A stretch of 64,000 nucleotides of DNA from NCBI RefSeq assembly GCF_014647595.1, contig NZ_BMPM01000003.1, positions 186,001 through 250,000 of the forward strand. The letters run 5' to 3'. The notes beneath the pieces were generated by a model. It was not told where the DNA came from. It did not search any database and worked only from the letters and a program-made list of their open reading frames with translations. This document shows positions 53,863 through 62,915 of the stretch, piece by piece. Source of the DNA: Paenarthrobacter histidinolovorans (GTDB taxonomy: Bacteria > Actinomycetota > Actinomycetes > Actinomycetales > Micrococcaceae). The position numbers and the translations under genes were made by a program. The stretch's first letter is position 1; every line of letters begins with the position of its first letter.

Positions 53863-55345
53863 AGATTCCCGTGCCCTTGAGGCCGTCAAATTTCCCAGAT
53901 ACGAGCGTCGCGGCATATTCATGGGCTTGAAGTGGTATCAGCTCGTGTTGCTAGCCCTTGGCATCCTGACCGCGATTATTGCCTCTGCGACGGGAGGCCC
54001 GGTTGGACTGACGACGATGAGTCCCATCTGGCTGCTGCTCATGCTCATGGGCGTACTCCAACACGCTCGAATCCCTTATCCCATCTGGGTCAGCCTCATC
54101 ACGCTGTTCTTCATTCGACTGATTCTGGGGCAAACCCGATACCTCGCCCGCCCCGAAAAGGCATTGAAAGCAGGGAAGCTTGCGCTGCCAGGTGGACTCG
54201 GCAGCCTTAAACTTCAGATGACCCGACGCGGGGAGTGCTTCATCGTCGACCCTCAGGGCAAGGAAGCAACGGTCGTCTTGCGTTGTACCACCAGGTCTTT
54301 CGCTCTCCTCGACGACGATGACAAAGCGTGGGCAGCCCAGGCGTGGTCGCGAGTGCAAGCTGGACTCGCCCAACGCTCGGACATAGCAAGAATTGCCGTT
54401 CAGGACTATACGGTTCCGTACCCTTCGTCAGCCCTCCAAGATTTCTATGACCACACCATCGTGAAAAATGGCGGCCGGCCTGGTGGTAGTTCGTGGGGCG
54501 AGTTGGCCTATCAGGACCTGATAGCTGCAGCTGGATCCGCCATGAGCCACGACGTGTTGTTGTGCGTTGTGGTGGATACGGCTAAGTCGAGGAGGCGCAT
54601 CAAAGAATCGGGCGGAGGGATAGCCGGACTCGAGCGTGTTCTGCGTTTGGAGGTACAGGCAATCACTACATCCTTGGCAACTCATGGAGTCCGGGTGGAC
54701 GAGTGGCTATCGGAGTCCCGGCTACTTGAGGTGTTCAGGGGTTCCTTTGATCCTGAAACGGTTTCGCGAGGGTCGGCAAAGAACGACACCGAGTCACAGG
54801 ACGACCAGCCGACAGGGATCCGGCGACTAAGTTCAAGCCCGATGGCCGTAGAGGAGCACTGGACCTACCTCCGCACGGACTCCGGGTTCCATCAGACTTT
54901 CTGGGTCGCAGAGTGGCCTCGCCAGAAGGTCTATCCCGGATTCCTGCACCCGCTGGTTTACGTCGGCGACTTCCGACACACAGTGACGCAGGTGATTCGC
55001 GCCGTACCCACCTTGGAGGCGCTGCGCGACATCCGATCAGCCCAGGAAGCCCACGAAACGCGCCGAAGGATCAACGCCCGCTTCGATCGACCCACCACGG
55101 GGGAGCAGCGAGCCGAGGAAGAAGAAGTATCGCAACGGGAAGAAGAGATTGTTGCCGGACATGGCGATGTACGTCCGACCGCCTTCGTGACAATTACCGC
55201 AGCGTCCATGGAGGATCTGGCCCGACACCGCCACGAACTCGAGTCTGCAGCCGCCGGAGCGTTCGTGGAACTTCGATTGCTGGCCGGGCAGCAATGGGCA
55301 GCCTTCATCGCGGGTGGACTGCCGTTGGGAAGGGGATTGCGATGA
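53855..55345 (+). CDS. SCO6880-family T4SS protein (PrgI/VirB3-like plus VirB4 N-terminal-like)
   Basis: 496 residues. It begins with FPRYERRGIFMGLKWYQLVL and two close membrane helices (about 28-48 and 55-85), a PrgI/VirB3-type start, then RYLARPEKALKAGKLALPGG and a long cytosolic domain without a P-loop, resembling the N-terminal part of VirB4 ATPases. This is the layout of SCO6880-type proteins in actinobacterial conjugative elements. It probably docks the VirB4 ATPase, whose gene overlaps it by four bases. Confidence 0.78.
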   Translation: MTEDSRALEAVKFPRYERRGIFMGLKWYQLVLLALGILTAIIASATGGPVGLTTMSPIWLLLMLMGVLQHARIPYPIWVSLITLFFIRLILGQTRYLARPEKALKAGKLALPGGLGSLKLQMTRRGECFIVDPQGKEATVVLRCTTRSFALLDDDDKAWAAQAWSRVQAGLAQRSDIARIAVQDYTVPYPSSALQDFYDHTIVKNGGRPGGSSWGELAYQDLIAAAGSAMSHDVLLCVVVDTAKSRRRIKESGGGIAGLERVLRLEVQAITTSLATHGVRVDEWLSESRLLEVFRGSFDPETVSRGSAKNDTESQDDQPTGIRRLSSSPMAVEEHWTYLRTDSGFHQTFWVAEWPRQKVYPGFLHPLVYVGDFRHTVTQVIRAVPTLEALRDIRSAQEAHETRRRINARFDRPTTGEQRAEEEEVSQREEEIVAGHGDVRPTAFVTITAASMEDLARHRHELESAAAGAFVELRLLAGQQWAAFIAGGLPLGRGLR

Positions 55346-56802
55346 GCCTCAAGAACCAAGAGGTGACCTATACGCCGTCGGGCACTCGCGCCGAACGCAG
55401 GAGTCTCAGAAAGGCGACAGCCGCTGAGTCGTTGCCGCAGAGGCGCAAACTCGGCCAGCGAATCGACGAAGCCTTGGAGCGACGCGGTGACCGCGAGCGC
55501 CTTGCCGGCGACTGGGGGAGCAGGGAACCGCAGTCACTATGGGGGCCGCATAGACTGCGGCCGGCACCTCACCGCGCCTCCACCATGACCTTCGCGGCGG
55601 CCTACCCCTTCATCACGGAGTCAGGTCTCGGCCACGAGGGAACCTACATAGGAACTGACGTCTTTGGTTCGGGAGCCTTCTCCTATGATCCGTGGATCCT
55701 GTACGACAAGGGGATCATCAGTGGTCCTTCGATTGTCGTGATTGGCACCGTAGGCACCGGGAAGTCCATGTGTGGGAAGTCGTTGGTTGCCCGCTCCATA
55801 ACGTTGGGACGGAAAGCGGCTGTTGCGTCGGATCCCAAGGGTGAGTGGGTCGCGGTGGCCAATGCGGTGGGTGGCAAGGTCATTTCCGTTGGTCCTGGGC
55901 GCACCGCACGTGTGAATCCTCTGGATGCGGGTCCGCGGCCCAGCTCTCTATCGGACACTCAGTGGAAGGCTGTCGTCCGGCAGCGGCGCCGACAACTGAT
56001 AGTGGCTTTGGTGTCTCTCATGCGTCAAGGAACACCGTTGCATCCCGTAGAGCACACCGCTCTCGACATGGCGCTCATGGAAACCACCGCGGAAAACTCG
56101 ACGCCGACCCTTCCTATGGTGCTGGACCACCTTTTGAGTCCGTCCGCGGAAACGCTGGCTCTTGTTGGCAAGGACGGCGGAGCGTCAGTCAGTCACTCGC
56201 TGCGGCGCACCGTTTCAGGCGACTTAGAAGGTATGTTCGATGCTCCCTCTACGGTGGCCTTCGATGCCGATGCGCCGATGATGGTCATGGACACGTCCGC
56301 ACTCATCGGTGCGTCCGAGCAGGCGTTGTCCCTTGCCGCGGCCTGCAGCGCGACGTGGCTGGAAGCTGCAGTGACAAACCCCGACGGCGGTAAGCGGCTT
56401 GTGGTGTACGACGAGGGTTGGCGGATGCTCGCCGATCCCTACATGTTGGCCAAGATGAGCGAGCAATGGCGCCTTGCGCGCACCTACGGAATTGCGAACC
56501 TCCTCATCATGCACAAAGTGGCTGACCTCAATGAGATTGGAGACAGCACGAGCGGTCACCGTCAGAAAGCCTTGGGGCTGCTGACGGAAGCCGACACACG
56601 CATCATCTATCGCCAGAAGCATGACGCCATGCGCCTGACCAAGGAAGCTCTGGGTCTCACCGAAGCTGAGTGTGAGCACGTCGAGAACCTGCCCAAGGGC
56701 GTCGGGCTCTGGAAGGTTGGAAACCGCTCGTTCATCGTCGCGAACAGAGTGACCACGGACGAGTTGGAAGTCTTCGGCACTGACGACCGGATGCACCTGT
56801 GA
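55342..56802 (+). CDS. VirB4-like conjugation ATPase
   Basis: 486 residues starting MSLKNQEVTYTPSGTRAER. Walker A is VVIGTVGTGKSMCGKSLVAR near residue 140, DPKGEWVAVA follows, and Walker B is LVVYDEGWRMLADPY near 355. An arginine/His-containing LLIMHKVADLNEIGD follows and RIIYRQKHDAMRLTKEALGL is near the end. It powers assembly and substrate transfer of the T4SS. The normal VirB4 N-terminal half is carried by the preceding gene, so the two proteins may equal one split VirB4. Confidence 0.88.
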   Translation: MSLKNQEVTYTPSGTRAERRSLRKATAAESLPQRRKLGQRIDEALERRGDRERLAGDWGSREPQSLWGPHRLRPAPHRASTMTFAAAYPFITESGLGHEGTYIGTDVFGSGAFSYDPWILYDKGIISGPSIVVIGTVGTGKSMCGKSLVARSITLGRKAAVASDPKGEWVAVANAVGGKVISVGPGRTARVNPLDAGPRPSSLSDTQWKAVVRQRRRQLIVALVSLMRQGTPLHPVEHTALDMALMETTAENSTPTLPMVLDHLLSPSAETLALVGKDGGASVSHSLRRTVSGDLEGMFDAPSTVAFDADAPMMVMDTSALIGASEQALSLAAACSATWLEAAVTNPDGGKRLVVYDEGWRMLADPYMLAKMSEQWRLARTYGIANLLIMHKVADLNEIGDSTSGHRQKALGLLTEADTRIIYRQKHDAMRLTKEALGLTEAECEHVENLPKGVGLWKVGNRSFIVANRVTTDELEVFGTDDRMHL

Positions 56803-58598
56803 GGACGCGGTCGGCAAGCAGCAGTCCCTTGGTCTCAGTCGGGCTCTGGGCGTTGACCGGGTACGTGGCATTCTGCCTCCTGGTCCAAGCAGCCGCACAG
56901 CTTGCCGGCGCCGGGCGCTGCGGCGGCAGGCCGCCGTCGTACTTCAACCCCGCTGCTGGAGTGGGACTGGTTGCTGGCCGTCAGGACTGGGTTGTTGGTA
57001 CCCGCAGCTGCACCGTAGATGTGGGGGCTATCTGGTGGATCGTGACTGTTGTTCTCACGTTGCTTGCGGCGCTCGCAACCACTGCGGCCCTCGCATGGAG
57101 AACCTGGAAGCAGTCCGGCGCATGGCTGCGACAGGACATCCTCGGCAGGGACGGGGTGGCTGGCCGGGCAGAGATCCTTCGGGACTTCGGAGCCAGAGCT
57201 GTTCGCAAGCGTGGGCAGTACACTCGGCCGGGTCTCAGCAAGCCGAGCATTCACGACGTGTCGTGGACACTTGGGCGTTCGCGTGGAGTGACCATCCATG
57301 TTTCCACGGAAGAGTCGATGGTCATTCAGGGGGCTCCTCGGTCGGGCAAGGGCCTATACGTGGTCATCAATGCGATTCTCGACGCGCCCGGCGCTGTTGT
57401 CACTACATCAACGCGAGCCGACAACCTGGTGGTCACGATGCGAGCGCGGATGTCTGATGGGCGGCCGGTTACAGTCTTTGATCCTCAGGGCATGTCGGGT
57501 CTGCCAACGACGCTGCGCTGGTCGCCGGTACGTGGTTGCGGTGACCCGGATATCGCAACCCGACGGGCTCTTGTGATCACCGCAGATACAGAGATGAAAG
57601 GCGAGAATGCTGCATGGCAAAAGCGCTCGCTGATCGTGCTCCAGTGCCTGCTCCATGCGGCAGCGCTGTCAGGGGAGGGAATAGCTGCATTTCGTAGATG
57701 GTCGTCCAGTCCGGTGTTGGCCAGGGAGGCGCTGGATATCCTGGGGCGTCCGGGTGCAGCGTTGGGTTGGCAGGCAGATCTGATGGGGATTTTGGAAGAC
57801 GACCCGCGGAACACTTCGAACTCCTGGATTGGGGTCTCAGCCGCCGTGGCCCCGCTTTCATCTCCTAGGGTGTTGGCGGCGCTGAACCCACAGGACGAAG
57901 CTCAAGAGTTTGATCCCAAGAGTTTCATCAGGCGACGGGGGACTCTCTACCTTATTGGCACCCGCTCTGGAGCTGCGGCCGCTGGCCCTTATCTCTCGGC
58001 TCTGATTGACGACATCGACAACGCCGCGCGTGAGCTGGCCTTCGTCGCACCTGGAGGCCGACTCGATCCACCGCTTTCTCTGATCCTCGACGAGATAGCG
58101 AATCTATCGCCGTGGCCCGGCCTGCCTGTAGTGCTCTCTGATGGTGGTGGTATCGGCATCTCAACGCTCGTGGTTCTGCAGTCCCTTTCGCAGGCGCGGA
58201 GCGGGTGGTCGATCGAGGAGGCAGCCACCATCTGGGATTCTGCGATCATCAAGGTGATCTTCGGTGGAGGTTCGGATGAGCGTGACCTGCGCTCGCTGGC
58301 GGGTCTGCTGGGGGAGCGGAGCCTGATCCTCAACACCCGTTCCTGGTCATCTCAGGGCCGTCAGGACGGTGAACAGATTCGGGAGAGCCCGGTGATTCGT
58401 CTGGATGAGATCCGGCGCCTTCCTGTTGGTACGGCGCTCATGCTTGGCCGACGAACTCGTCCGATCCTCTTGGACTTGCGTGACTGGCATCGGCGGAAGG
58501 ACGCCGCTGAGCTGGGTCGGTCGAAGCTAGAGACCGAGCGAGAGCTGGCCGCTGGCCACCTGAGTCGGCAGGAAGCGAACAGCGAGGCTGATTCATGA
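56799..58598 (+). CDS. VirD4/TraG-type coupling protein
   Basis: 599 residues. Two N-terminal membrane helices (about 10-35 and 78-100) flank a ~40-residue extracytoplasmic loop. Walker A is VIQGAPRSGKGLYVVINAIL near 185, DPQGMSGLP follows, and Walker B is LSLILDEIANLSPWPGLP near 425; GGGSDERDLRSLAGLLGERS is the TraG/VirD4 segment near the C terminus. It recruits the relaxase-DNA complex to the channel. It starts with GTG overlapping the VirB4-like gene by four bases. Confidence 0.9.
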   Translation: MRTRSASSSPLVSVGLWALTGYVAFCLLVQAAAQLAGAGRCGGRPPSYFNPAAGVGLVAGRQDWVVGTRSCTVDVGAIWWIVTVVLTLLAALATTAALAWRTWKQSGAWLRQDILGRDGVAGRAEILRDFGARAVRKRGQYTRPGLSKPSIHDVSWTLGRSRGVTIHVSTEESMVIQGAPRSGKGLYVVINAILDAPGAVVTTSTRADNLVVTMRARMSDGRPVTVFDPQGMSGLPTTLRWSPVRGCGDPDIATRRALVITADTEMKGENAAWQKRSLIVLQCLLHAAALSGEGIAAFRRWSSSPVLAREALDILGRPGAALGWQADLMGILEDDPRNTSNSWIGVSAAVAPLSSPRVLAALNPQDEAQEFDPKSFIRRRGTLYLIGTRSGAAAAGPYLSALIDDIDNAARELAFVAPGGRLDPPLSLILDEIANLSPWPGLPVVLSDGGGIGISTLVVLQSLSQARSGWSIEEAATIWDSAIIKVIFGGGSDERDLRSLAGLLGERSLILNTRSWSSQGRQDGEQIRESPVIRLDEIRRLPVGTALMLGRRTRPILLDLRDWHRRKDAAELGRSKLETERELAAGHLSRQEANSEADS

Positions 58599-59095
58599 GT
58601 ACCCAGGCGGACGATTCTGACTTCGAGGTGGGGCGGGTATCTGACTTGGATGATGAACTCACGGCGGAACTGTTCCGATCGTCGTTCCAGCCGTCGCCGC
58701 GCAGCGTCGGGGTGACGCATCGGTGGCGGGATATGTCATCTACGCAGGCGGAGGTGGTGTGGCAGAGCCTCTTCGATTGGGTTCGCTGGTTTGTGGCCAC
58801 GTATCAGCTGACGACGTCGGTGGTGCCGGACTGTTGGTGGCGGCACTCGGAGATCGTGGCAGAGTTGTACGCGCTTCAGCGGGCGGAAGCGGCGTCCTTC
58901 ACGTCAGACGACTCGGGATTCGGTCCGCTGGCGTTCCACGAAAGGCTGCCACACGGCGTCGAACGTCTCCGAACCCACACTCGGACCGCCGGGTGCGTTG
59001 GGCTGCAGAGCCATAAGGTACCGGTCGTGAGGATCTTGCCGGCCGAGCCGGACTTCGAAGACTGGAAACTGGGCACCCATCAGACCCGCAGGTGA
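58595..59095 (+). CDS. DUF4913-like protein of the transfer operon
   Basis: 166 residues. QSLFDWVRWFVATYQLTTSV and CWWRHSEIVAELYALQRAEA followed by GPLAFHERLPHGVERLRTH follow the DUF4913 layout (C..WW.H.E...RL..L..A......D......W......). The function is unknown; such genes regularly follow TraG/VirD4 genes in actinobacterial elements. Four-base overlap with the coupling protein gene. Confidence 0.65.
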   Translation: MSTQADDSDFEVGRVSDLDDELTAELFRSSFQPSPRSVGVTHRWRDMSSTQAEVVWQSLFDWVRWFVATYQLTTSVVPDCWWRHSEIVAELYALQRAEAASFTSDDSGFGPLAFHERLPHGVERLRTHTRTAGCVGLQSHKVPVVRILPAEPDFEDWKLGTHQTRR

Positions 59096-59170
59096 TTACG
59101 TCATGTAGTTGTGTAGTTCGCTCGACATGAATAGGTGATCCCTTTTTGGGGCCGTCTAGAAGCACTAAGG

Positions 59171-60337
59171 ATGGCTGTCGTGGCCTCTGCATCTGAACCG
59201 AACGCCGACGCAAGCGGGGCTGAAGAAGCCGCCGCGCCGCCGTCGAACATTCGACTGTCGCCCGAGGAGCGCATAGCCGAACTGACCAGGGGACTTCACA
59301 CAGCACTCGAGGAAGCGATCGATTCGCCGATGCGCTGGCAAGTCCTCCTCGACGCCTCCGCAACCCTGTGGCGTTATTCCGGAGGTAACGTCGCCCTTCT
59401 GATGATGCAGATGGCGCAGCGAGGTACCCAAGAGCCGACGCTGGTGGCTGGCTACAAAGAGTGGGCCAGGCATGGGCGAGCGGTTCTGCGTGGAGAGCAC
59501 GCGCTCTGGGTGATCGCGCCTCGGACGGCCTCCATGCAGGAACTGATTTTGCCTGACGGACAGCGCAAGCTCGTGCCAGCGAATCAGACTGCACCTGATG
59601 ATGCTGTCAGCAGAGGTAAGAAGAACGTGATCACAGGGTGGCGCGGGCAGGCTGTCTTCGATGTCACCCAAACGGAGGGCACGCCGCTGCTGGTGCCTCG
59701 CGCGGATGCTCAAGGTGGGGCGGACGTGGGTGATCTGTGGAGTTCCCTGCGGGATGTTGCGAAGGAACACGGCTTCCGGGTTGAGGTTTCGGGATTTCAA
59801 CACGGCTATACCAGTGGCTATACCGATTTTGATGCTCGTCGAATTCAGGTTGGTGCCTGGATGAACGACGAGGAGCGGGTAGCGGTACTTGCTCACGAGC
59901 TCGGTCACGTTCTTTTGCACGGACCGGGCGACCGTCTAGGGCGACTGTATGGCAGCAGCGCGAACCATCGCGGACTAGCGGAGGTAGAGGCCGAATCGGT
60001 TGCCTATACCGTCCTGCGGGCCCACGGCATCGATCGTGGACCGCAATCAGCGTCCTATCTCGCTGGCTGGGCCGACGCTGTAATCCGAGCGGAAAGGGAC
60101 TTGAAACACGACTCCTCAGAAGGTTGGATGCCGACGTCTCGAGTCGACATCGCGAAGTCCGTGCTGGGGAGGGTGACCGGGGCTACCAAGGGGATCCTGG
60201 CGGTCTCGGATCCTCCTGGTTTCGGCGGGAAGTTCGCTACCGCCAGTGCTGACCGGTCCGTCGTGGCGAGTCCGAGCTATGCAGGTGTCCCCGGACCGAA
60301 CGCGTCATTGAACGGTCCGGAGAGCGCAGGTCCCTGA
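59171..60337 (+). CDS. ArdC-like antirestriction protein with zinc peptidase motif
   Basis: 388 residues. Residues ~30-165 resemble the ArdC N-terminal ssDNA-binding domain (MRWQVLLDASATLWRYSGGN then VALLMMQMAQRGTQ and WARHGRAVLRGEHALWVIAP). Near 240-275 a metalloprotease motif follows: EERVAVLAHELGHVLLHGP, with Glu ligands in RGLAEVEAESVAYTVLRAHG. ArdC-type proteins protect incoming conjugative DNA from restriction. The C-terminal ~70 residues are Ser/Gly/Pro-rich. ATG 59171 is preferred over 59135, since the upstream codons look non-coding. Confidence 0.8.
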   Translation: MAVVASASEPNADASGAEEAAAPPSNIRLSPEERIAELTRGLHTALEEAIDSPMRWQVLLDASATLWRYSGGNVALLMMQMAQRGTQEPTLVAGYKEWARHGRAVLRGEHALWVIAPRTASMQELILPDGQRKLVPANQTAPDDAVSRGKKNVITGWRGQAVFDVTQTEGTPLLVPRADAQGGADVGDLWSSLRDVAKEHGFRVEVSGFQHGYTSGYTDFDARRIQVGAWMNDEERVAVLAHELGHVLLHGPGDRLGRLYGSSANHRGLAEVEAESVAYTVLRAHGIDRGPQSASYLAGWADAVIRAERDLKHDSSEGWMPTSRVDIAKSVLGRVTGATKGILAVSDPPGFGGKFATASADRSVVASPSYAGVPGPNASLNGPESAGP

Positions 60338-60390
60338 ACGCGCAGATGTCCGTCGGGAGAGGCCCGTCGACTTAAGGAAGGTAACCCATC

Positions 60391-60897
60391 ATGAATACGA
60401 AGATCCCCATCACTATCGCGGGGAACCTGGTCGCAGATCCCGAGCTGACCATCGGGGAATCCGGAACTCCGCACGCGAAACTCCGCGTTGCCGTAAACCA
60501 GCGGATTCAGAACCCAGATGGCACCTGGCGAGACGGCGAACCGGTTTTTCACAACGTGTCAGCGTTCCGGATGCTCGCGGAGAACGCTTCTACTTCTCTG
60601 AAGAAGGGCGACCCCGTGACGGTAGCGGGGGAGCTTGAGTTCCGTTCCTACGACAAGGACGGCGAACGGCGCGAAGTCCGGCGGATCATCGCTGACACCA
60701 TCGGGCCGGACCTTCGTTTCGGAACGGCGACGTATCAACGCTCAGCACGAGCAGTTGCCGAGCCAGAGGCGGCTGTGGAGGCAACAGGGCCACAAGCAAC
60801 GACGGCGACTGGATGGCCCGCGTACAACGTCACCACGAAGGGGCCGGTGGTTGCGTCCCCTTTAGGAGGAGCTCCCGTGAATGACATGACCGTCTGA
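60391..60897 (+). CDS. ssb: Single-stranded DNA-binding protein
   Basis: 168 residues. The OB fold has ITIAGNLVADPELTIGESGT, AKLRVAVNQRIQNPDGTWRD, VFHNVSAFRMLAENASTSLK and KGDPVTVAGELEFRSYDKDG. The tail after residue 115 is Ala/Thr-rich and ends NDMTV; the usual acidic DDDIPF-like tip is missing, as in many plasmid-borne SSBs. It would coat transferred single strands in the recipient. AAGGAAGG precedes the ATG. Confidence 0.93.
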   Translation: MNTKIPITIAGNLVADPELTIGESGTPHAKLRVAVNQRIQNPDGTWRDGEPVFHNVSAFRMLAENASTSLKKGDPVTVAGELEFRSYDKDGERREVRRIIADTIGPDLRFGTATYQRSARAVAEPEAAVEATGPQATTATGWPAYNVTTKGPVVASPLGGAPVNDMTV

Positions 60898-60916
60898 CCT
60901 GCCTTCGCCGTTCCGT

Positions 60917-60952
60917 GCCCACGTCTCGATTCCTGAGGCGTGGGCTCTTCTT
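60917..60952 (+). terminator. Terminator after ssb
   Basis: GCCCACGTCTC (60917-60927) pairs with GAGGCGTGGGC (60935-60945) across 7 bases with one G-T pair, followed by TCTTCTT. Confidence 0.8.
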
Positions 60953-60999
60953 GGTTCAGCATGAATACGCATTCGAATATATGTTCTAATCTTGGTGCT

Positions 61000-61281
61000 A
61001 TGAGACCGAAGCAAGACTCCGCCGCTTTCGCCCGCATGATGGCGCAGATAGACGCCGACAACAGCCACCCGAAACCTGACGACGGCCAGATCATTGAGCT
61101 CGAGCCTGGTAGTCAGCCTCTCGTTCGCGTGGGGGAGATCTATGGTCGGGCGATCAAATATACGAGGAGCTTTGGGCTGGTTGAGTGGATGGATGACAGC
61201 CGGGACTATCACGTTCAGTGGTTCCCGGCGGGGCAGGTTAGGCGTGTGGACCAGGAATCGTGGAGGGGGCGGCCACTCTAG
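61000..61281 (+). CDS. Small hypothetical protein
   Basis: 93 residues: MRPKQDSAAFARMMAQIDAD, then a beta-rich part with VGEIYGRAIKYTRSFGLVEW and DYHVQWFPAGQVRRVDQESW, resembling a small SH3-like or KOW-like barrel. No family recognised. TAATCT (60987-60992) lies 7 bases before the ATG, so it may be leaderless with its own promoter; the terminator after ssb separates it from that gene. Confidence 0.6.
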   Translation: MRPKQDSAAFARMMAQIDADNSHPKPDDGQIIELEPGSQPLVRVGEIYGRAIKYTRSFGLVEWMDDSRDYHVQWFPAGQVRRVDQESWRGRPL

Positions 61282-61454
61282 TGCTGCCAAGTGCCATCGC
61301 CGAGTGCGTCCCCGTTAGGAGTTGCCGGACAGCAGCTGAGCCTAAGCTATGGCTGTTCGATCGCCAACTTGGCTAGCGGTTGAGCCAAGCCACAAAGGCG
61401 GCTCTGACAGAATAGAGTGGTCCGTCTTTCGCACAGTTAGGTTCACCGAAATCC

Positions 61455-62243
61455 ATGGCGACAAAAGATTGGGTTGACATCGCCCAACTAGGTTTGAACC
61501 TTTTGCTAGCAACTTTCACCCTGTTTCTGTTTCGCCAAGGACAGAGGGACCGCGGCAAGGTTCGGGTTGATCAGGAGCGGGACCAAGCATCAAAGGTTTC
61601 TGTCATTCGCAGTGAGGAAACCAAACCGACCTCTGGGGGAGGTTTCAGTATTCGTGGCGTGAGCTTCGAGATCAGGAATGACTCGAGCCTCCCCGTAACA
61701 GGCGTCCGCCTCTTCCATTGCAGGACTAGTAGGACACCCGAAGAGGACCTGGAATGGAAGGAACTTGATCTCGACAACAACCTTTACAGAGGTATGTCTC
61801 TACCTGGTGGGCAACACAAGACCTTCGCTGTAGACGCAGCACTGATGCTGGACGATTTGGAACTGTATTTCGTTGACGGGGCTGGAAGAGCCTGGGTTAG
61901 ACGGGAATCTGACGGTACATTGTGGGTGAATACGAATATCCACCCGCAACAAAGATGGTGGCAGAGTTGGTTACGTCGCCGGGCCGCCGGAACGTTCGGA
62001 ATCGTCTACCGGTGGCCCATCACCCACACCTTTTCACGCGCAGTCAAGGTTGCTCCCCGAATTCCATGGGAGGCCAGAGTGACACGCTTTCTTTGGGGGT
62101 CTGCCACTGCCGCTGAGGTTGATCCTCGACCGTGGCGCCGCCCGAATAGCGTGCCCGAGCGGGATTGGCCTTACCAGAATCTCCTGAACCAGGCTCAGTT
62201 CCGGCGTGAGAGGTCCACGGCCAAAACAATGATTGAAGCCTGA
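61455..62243 (+). CDS. Membrane-anchored hypothetical protein, paralogue of the gene at 40941
   Basis: 262 residues starting MATKDWVDIAQLGLNLLLAT, one membrane helix, then LFRQGQRDRGKVRVDQERDQ. The body has FEIRNDSSLPVTGVRLFHC and the C terminus has RIPWEARVTRFLWG and PWRRPNSVPERDWPYQNL. These blocks match the protein at 40941-41780 in order. No known domain. It is placed alone on the plus strand, 173 bases after the previous gene. Confidence 0.7.
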   Translation: MATKDWVDIAQLGLNLLLATFTLFLFRQGQRDRGKVRVDQERDQASKVSVIRSEETKPTSGGGFSIRGVSFEIRNDSSLPVTGVRLFHCRTSRTPEEDLEWKELDLDNNLYRGMSLPGGQHKTFAVDAALMLDDLELYFVDGAGRAWVRRESDGTLWVNTNIHPQQRWWQSWLRRRAAGTFGIVYRWPITHTFSRAVKVAPRIPWEARVTRFLWGSATAAEVDPRPWRRPNSVPERDWPYQNLLNQAQFRRERSTAKTMIEA

Positions 62244-62389
62244 CCGTAGACTTTTGAACGAATTCAGAGCTCGGGATGAAATGCGTCTAAGTCATGTTCT
62301 CCGATTTCCAGACTCCTGAACCATGCGTGACATCGACTCTACGGTCCGATTGTCAGTTGGGCAGGAATAGTAGGGAGCAGATCGTCCGC

Positions 62390-62896
62390 TTACAGGCACG
62401 GCGCCCATGCCAGAACATGGTCGCCGCTGATCCGGTAAGTCTCGGGCCACGGAGCTCCCGGTCGCACCTGCGCTGGATCTGGTCGTATCAGCAGAACGGA
62501 TCCAGGCCAGATGGGCTCGGGAAGTGCTTCGATCCACGCCGGTTGGATGTAGTCGAACCGGTTCCAGCTGATGGTGACCCAGGAGCCCGTCGGCTGAGGT
62601 GCGTCGACGGTTAGGACCGTGACCTCAGTTGTAGTCCCGCTAGCCTCCTTCAGACCTTCGAGACGCGTCCAATGAGCGTGGGTTTCCGATTGCCACCGCC
62701 GGAGACCGTGAATGCGTCGACCCCAGACGGCAATGAGTACGACGCTTAGGGCGGCGATGATCAACAGTAGCCAAGTGGTACCGGTAACCGTAAAGGCCAA
62801 GGCGGCCAGAATTAGGGCAAGCACCAACGTCACTGCGCTCGCCACGATCAGAGCGGGTGTTGCTACTCTCGGCTTGAGGACTGGGTTCACCTGCAT
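62390..62896 (-). CDS. Two-span membrane protein of unknown function
   Basis: 168 residues from ATG 62896 (GGAG upstream). Two adjacent membrane helices (about 12-36 and 38-56) are followed by a basic linker (WGRRIHGLRRWQ) and a small beta-rich cytosolic domain with TTTEVTVLTVDAP, GSWVTISWNRF and GSVLLIRPDPAQ. No family recognised. It lies 20 bases downstream of the relaxase gene on the same strand and may be co-transcribed with it. Confidence 0.6.
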   Translation of the reverse strand: MQVNPVLKPRVATPALIVASAVTLVLALILAALAFTVTGTTWLLLIIAALSVVLIAVWGRRIHGLRRWQSETHAHWTRLEGLKEASGTTTEVTVLTVDAPQPTGSWVTISWNRFDYIQPAWIEALPEPIWPGSVLLIRPDPAQVRPGAPWPETYRISGDHVLAWAPCL

Positions 62897-62915
62897 ACTT
62901 GCTCCAACTTCCAGT

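Noticed and set aside
60900..62300. Right end (attR) of the element inside the window
   Set aside because: No repeat of the tRNA-Leu 3' end was found, and the relaxase gene continues to the edge.
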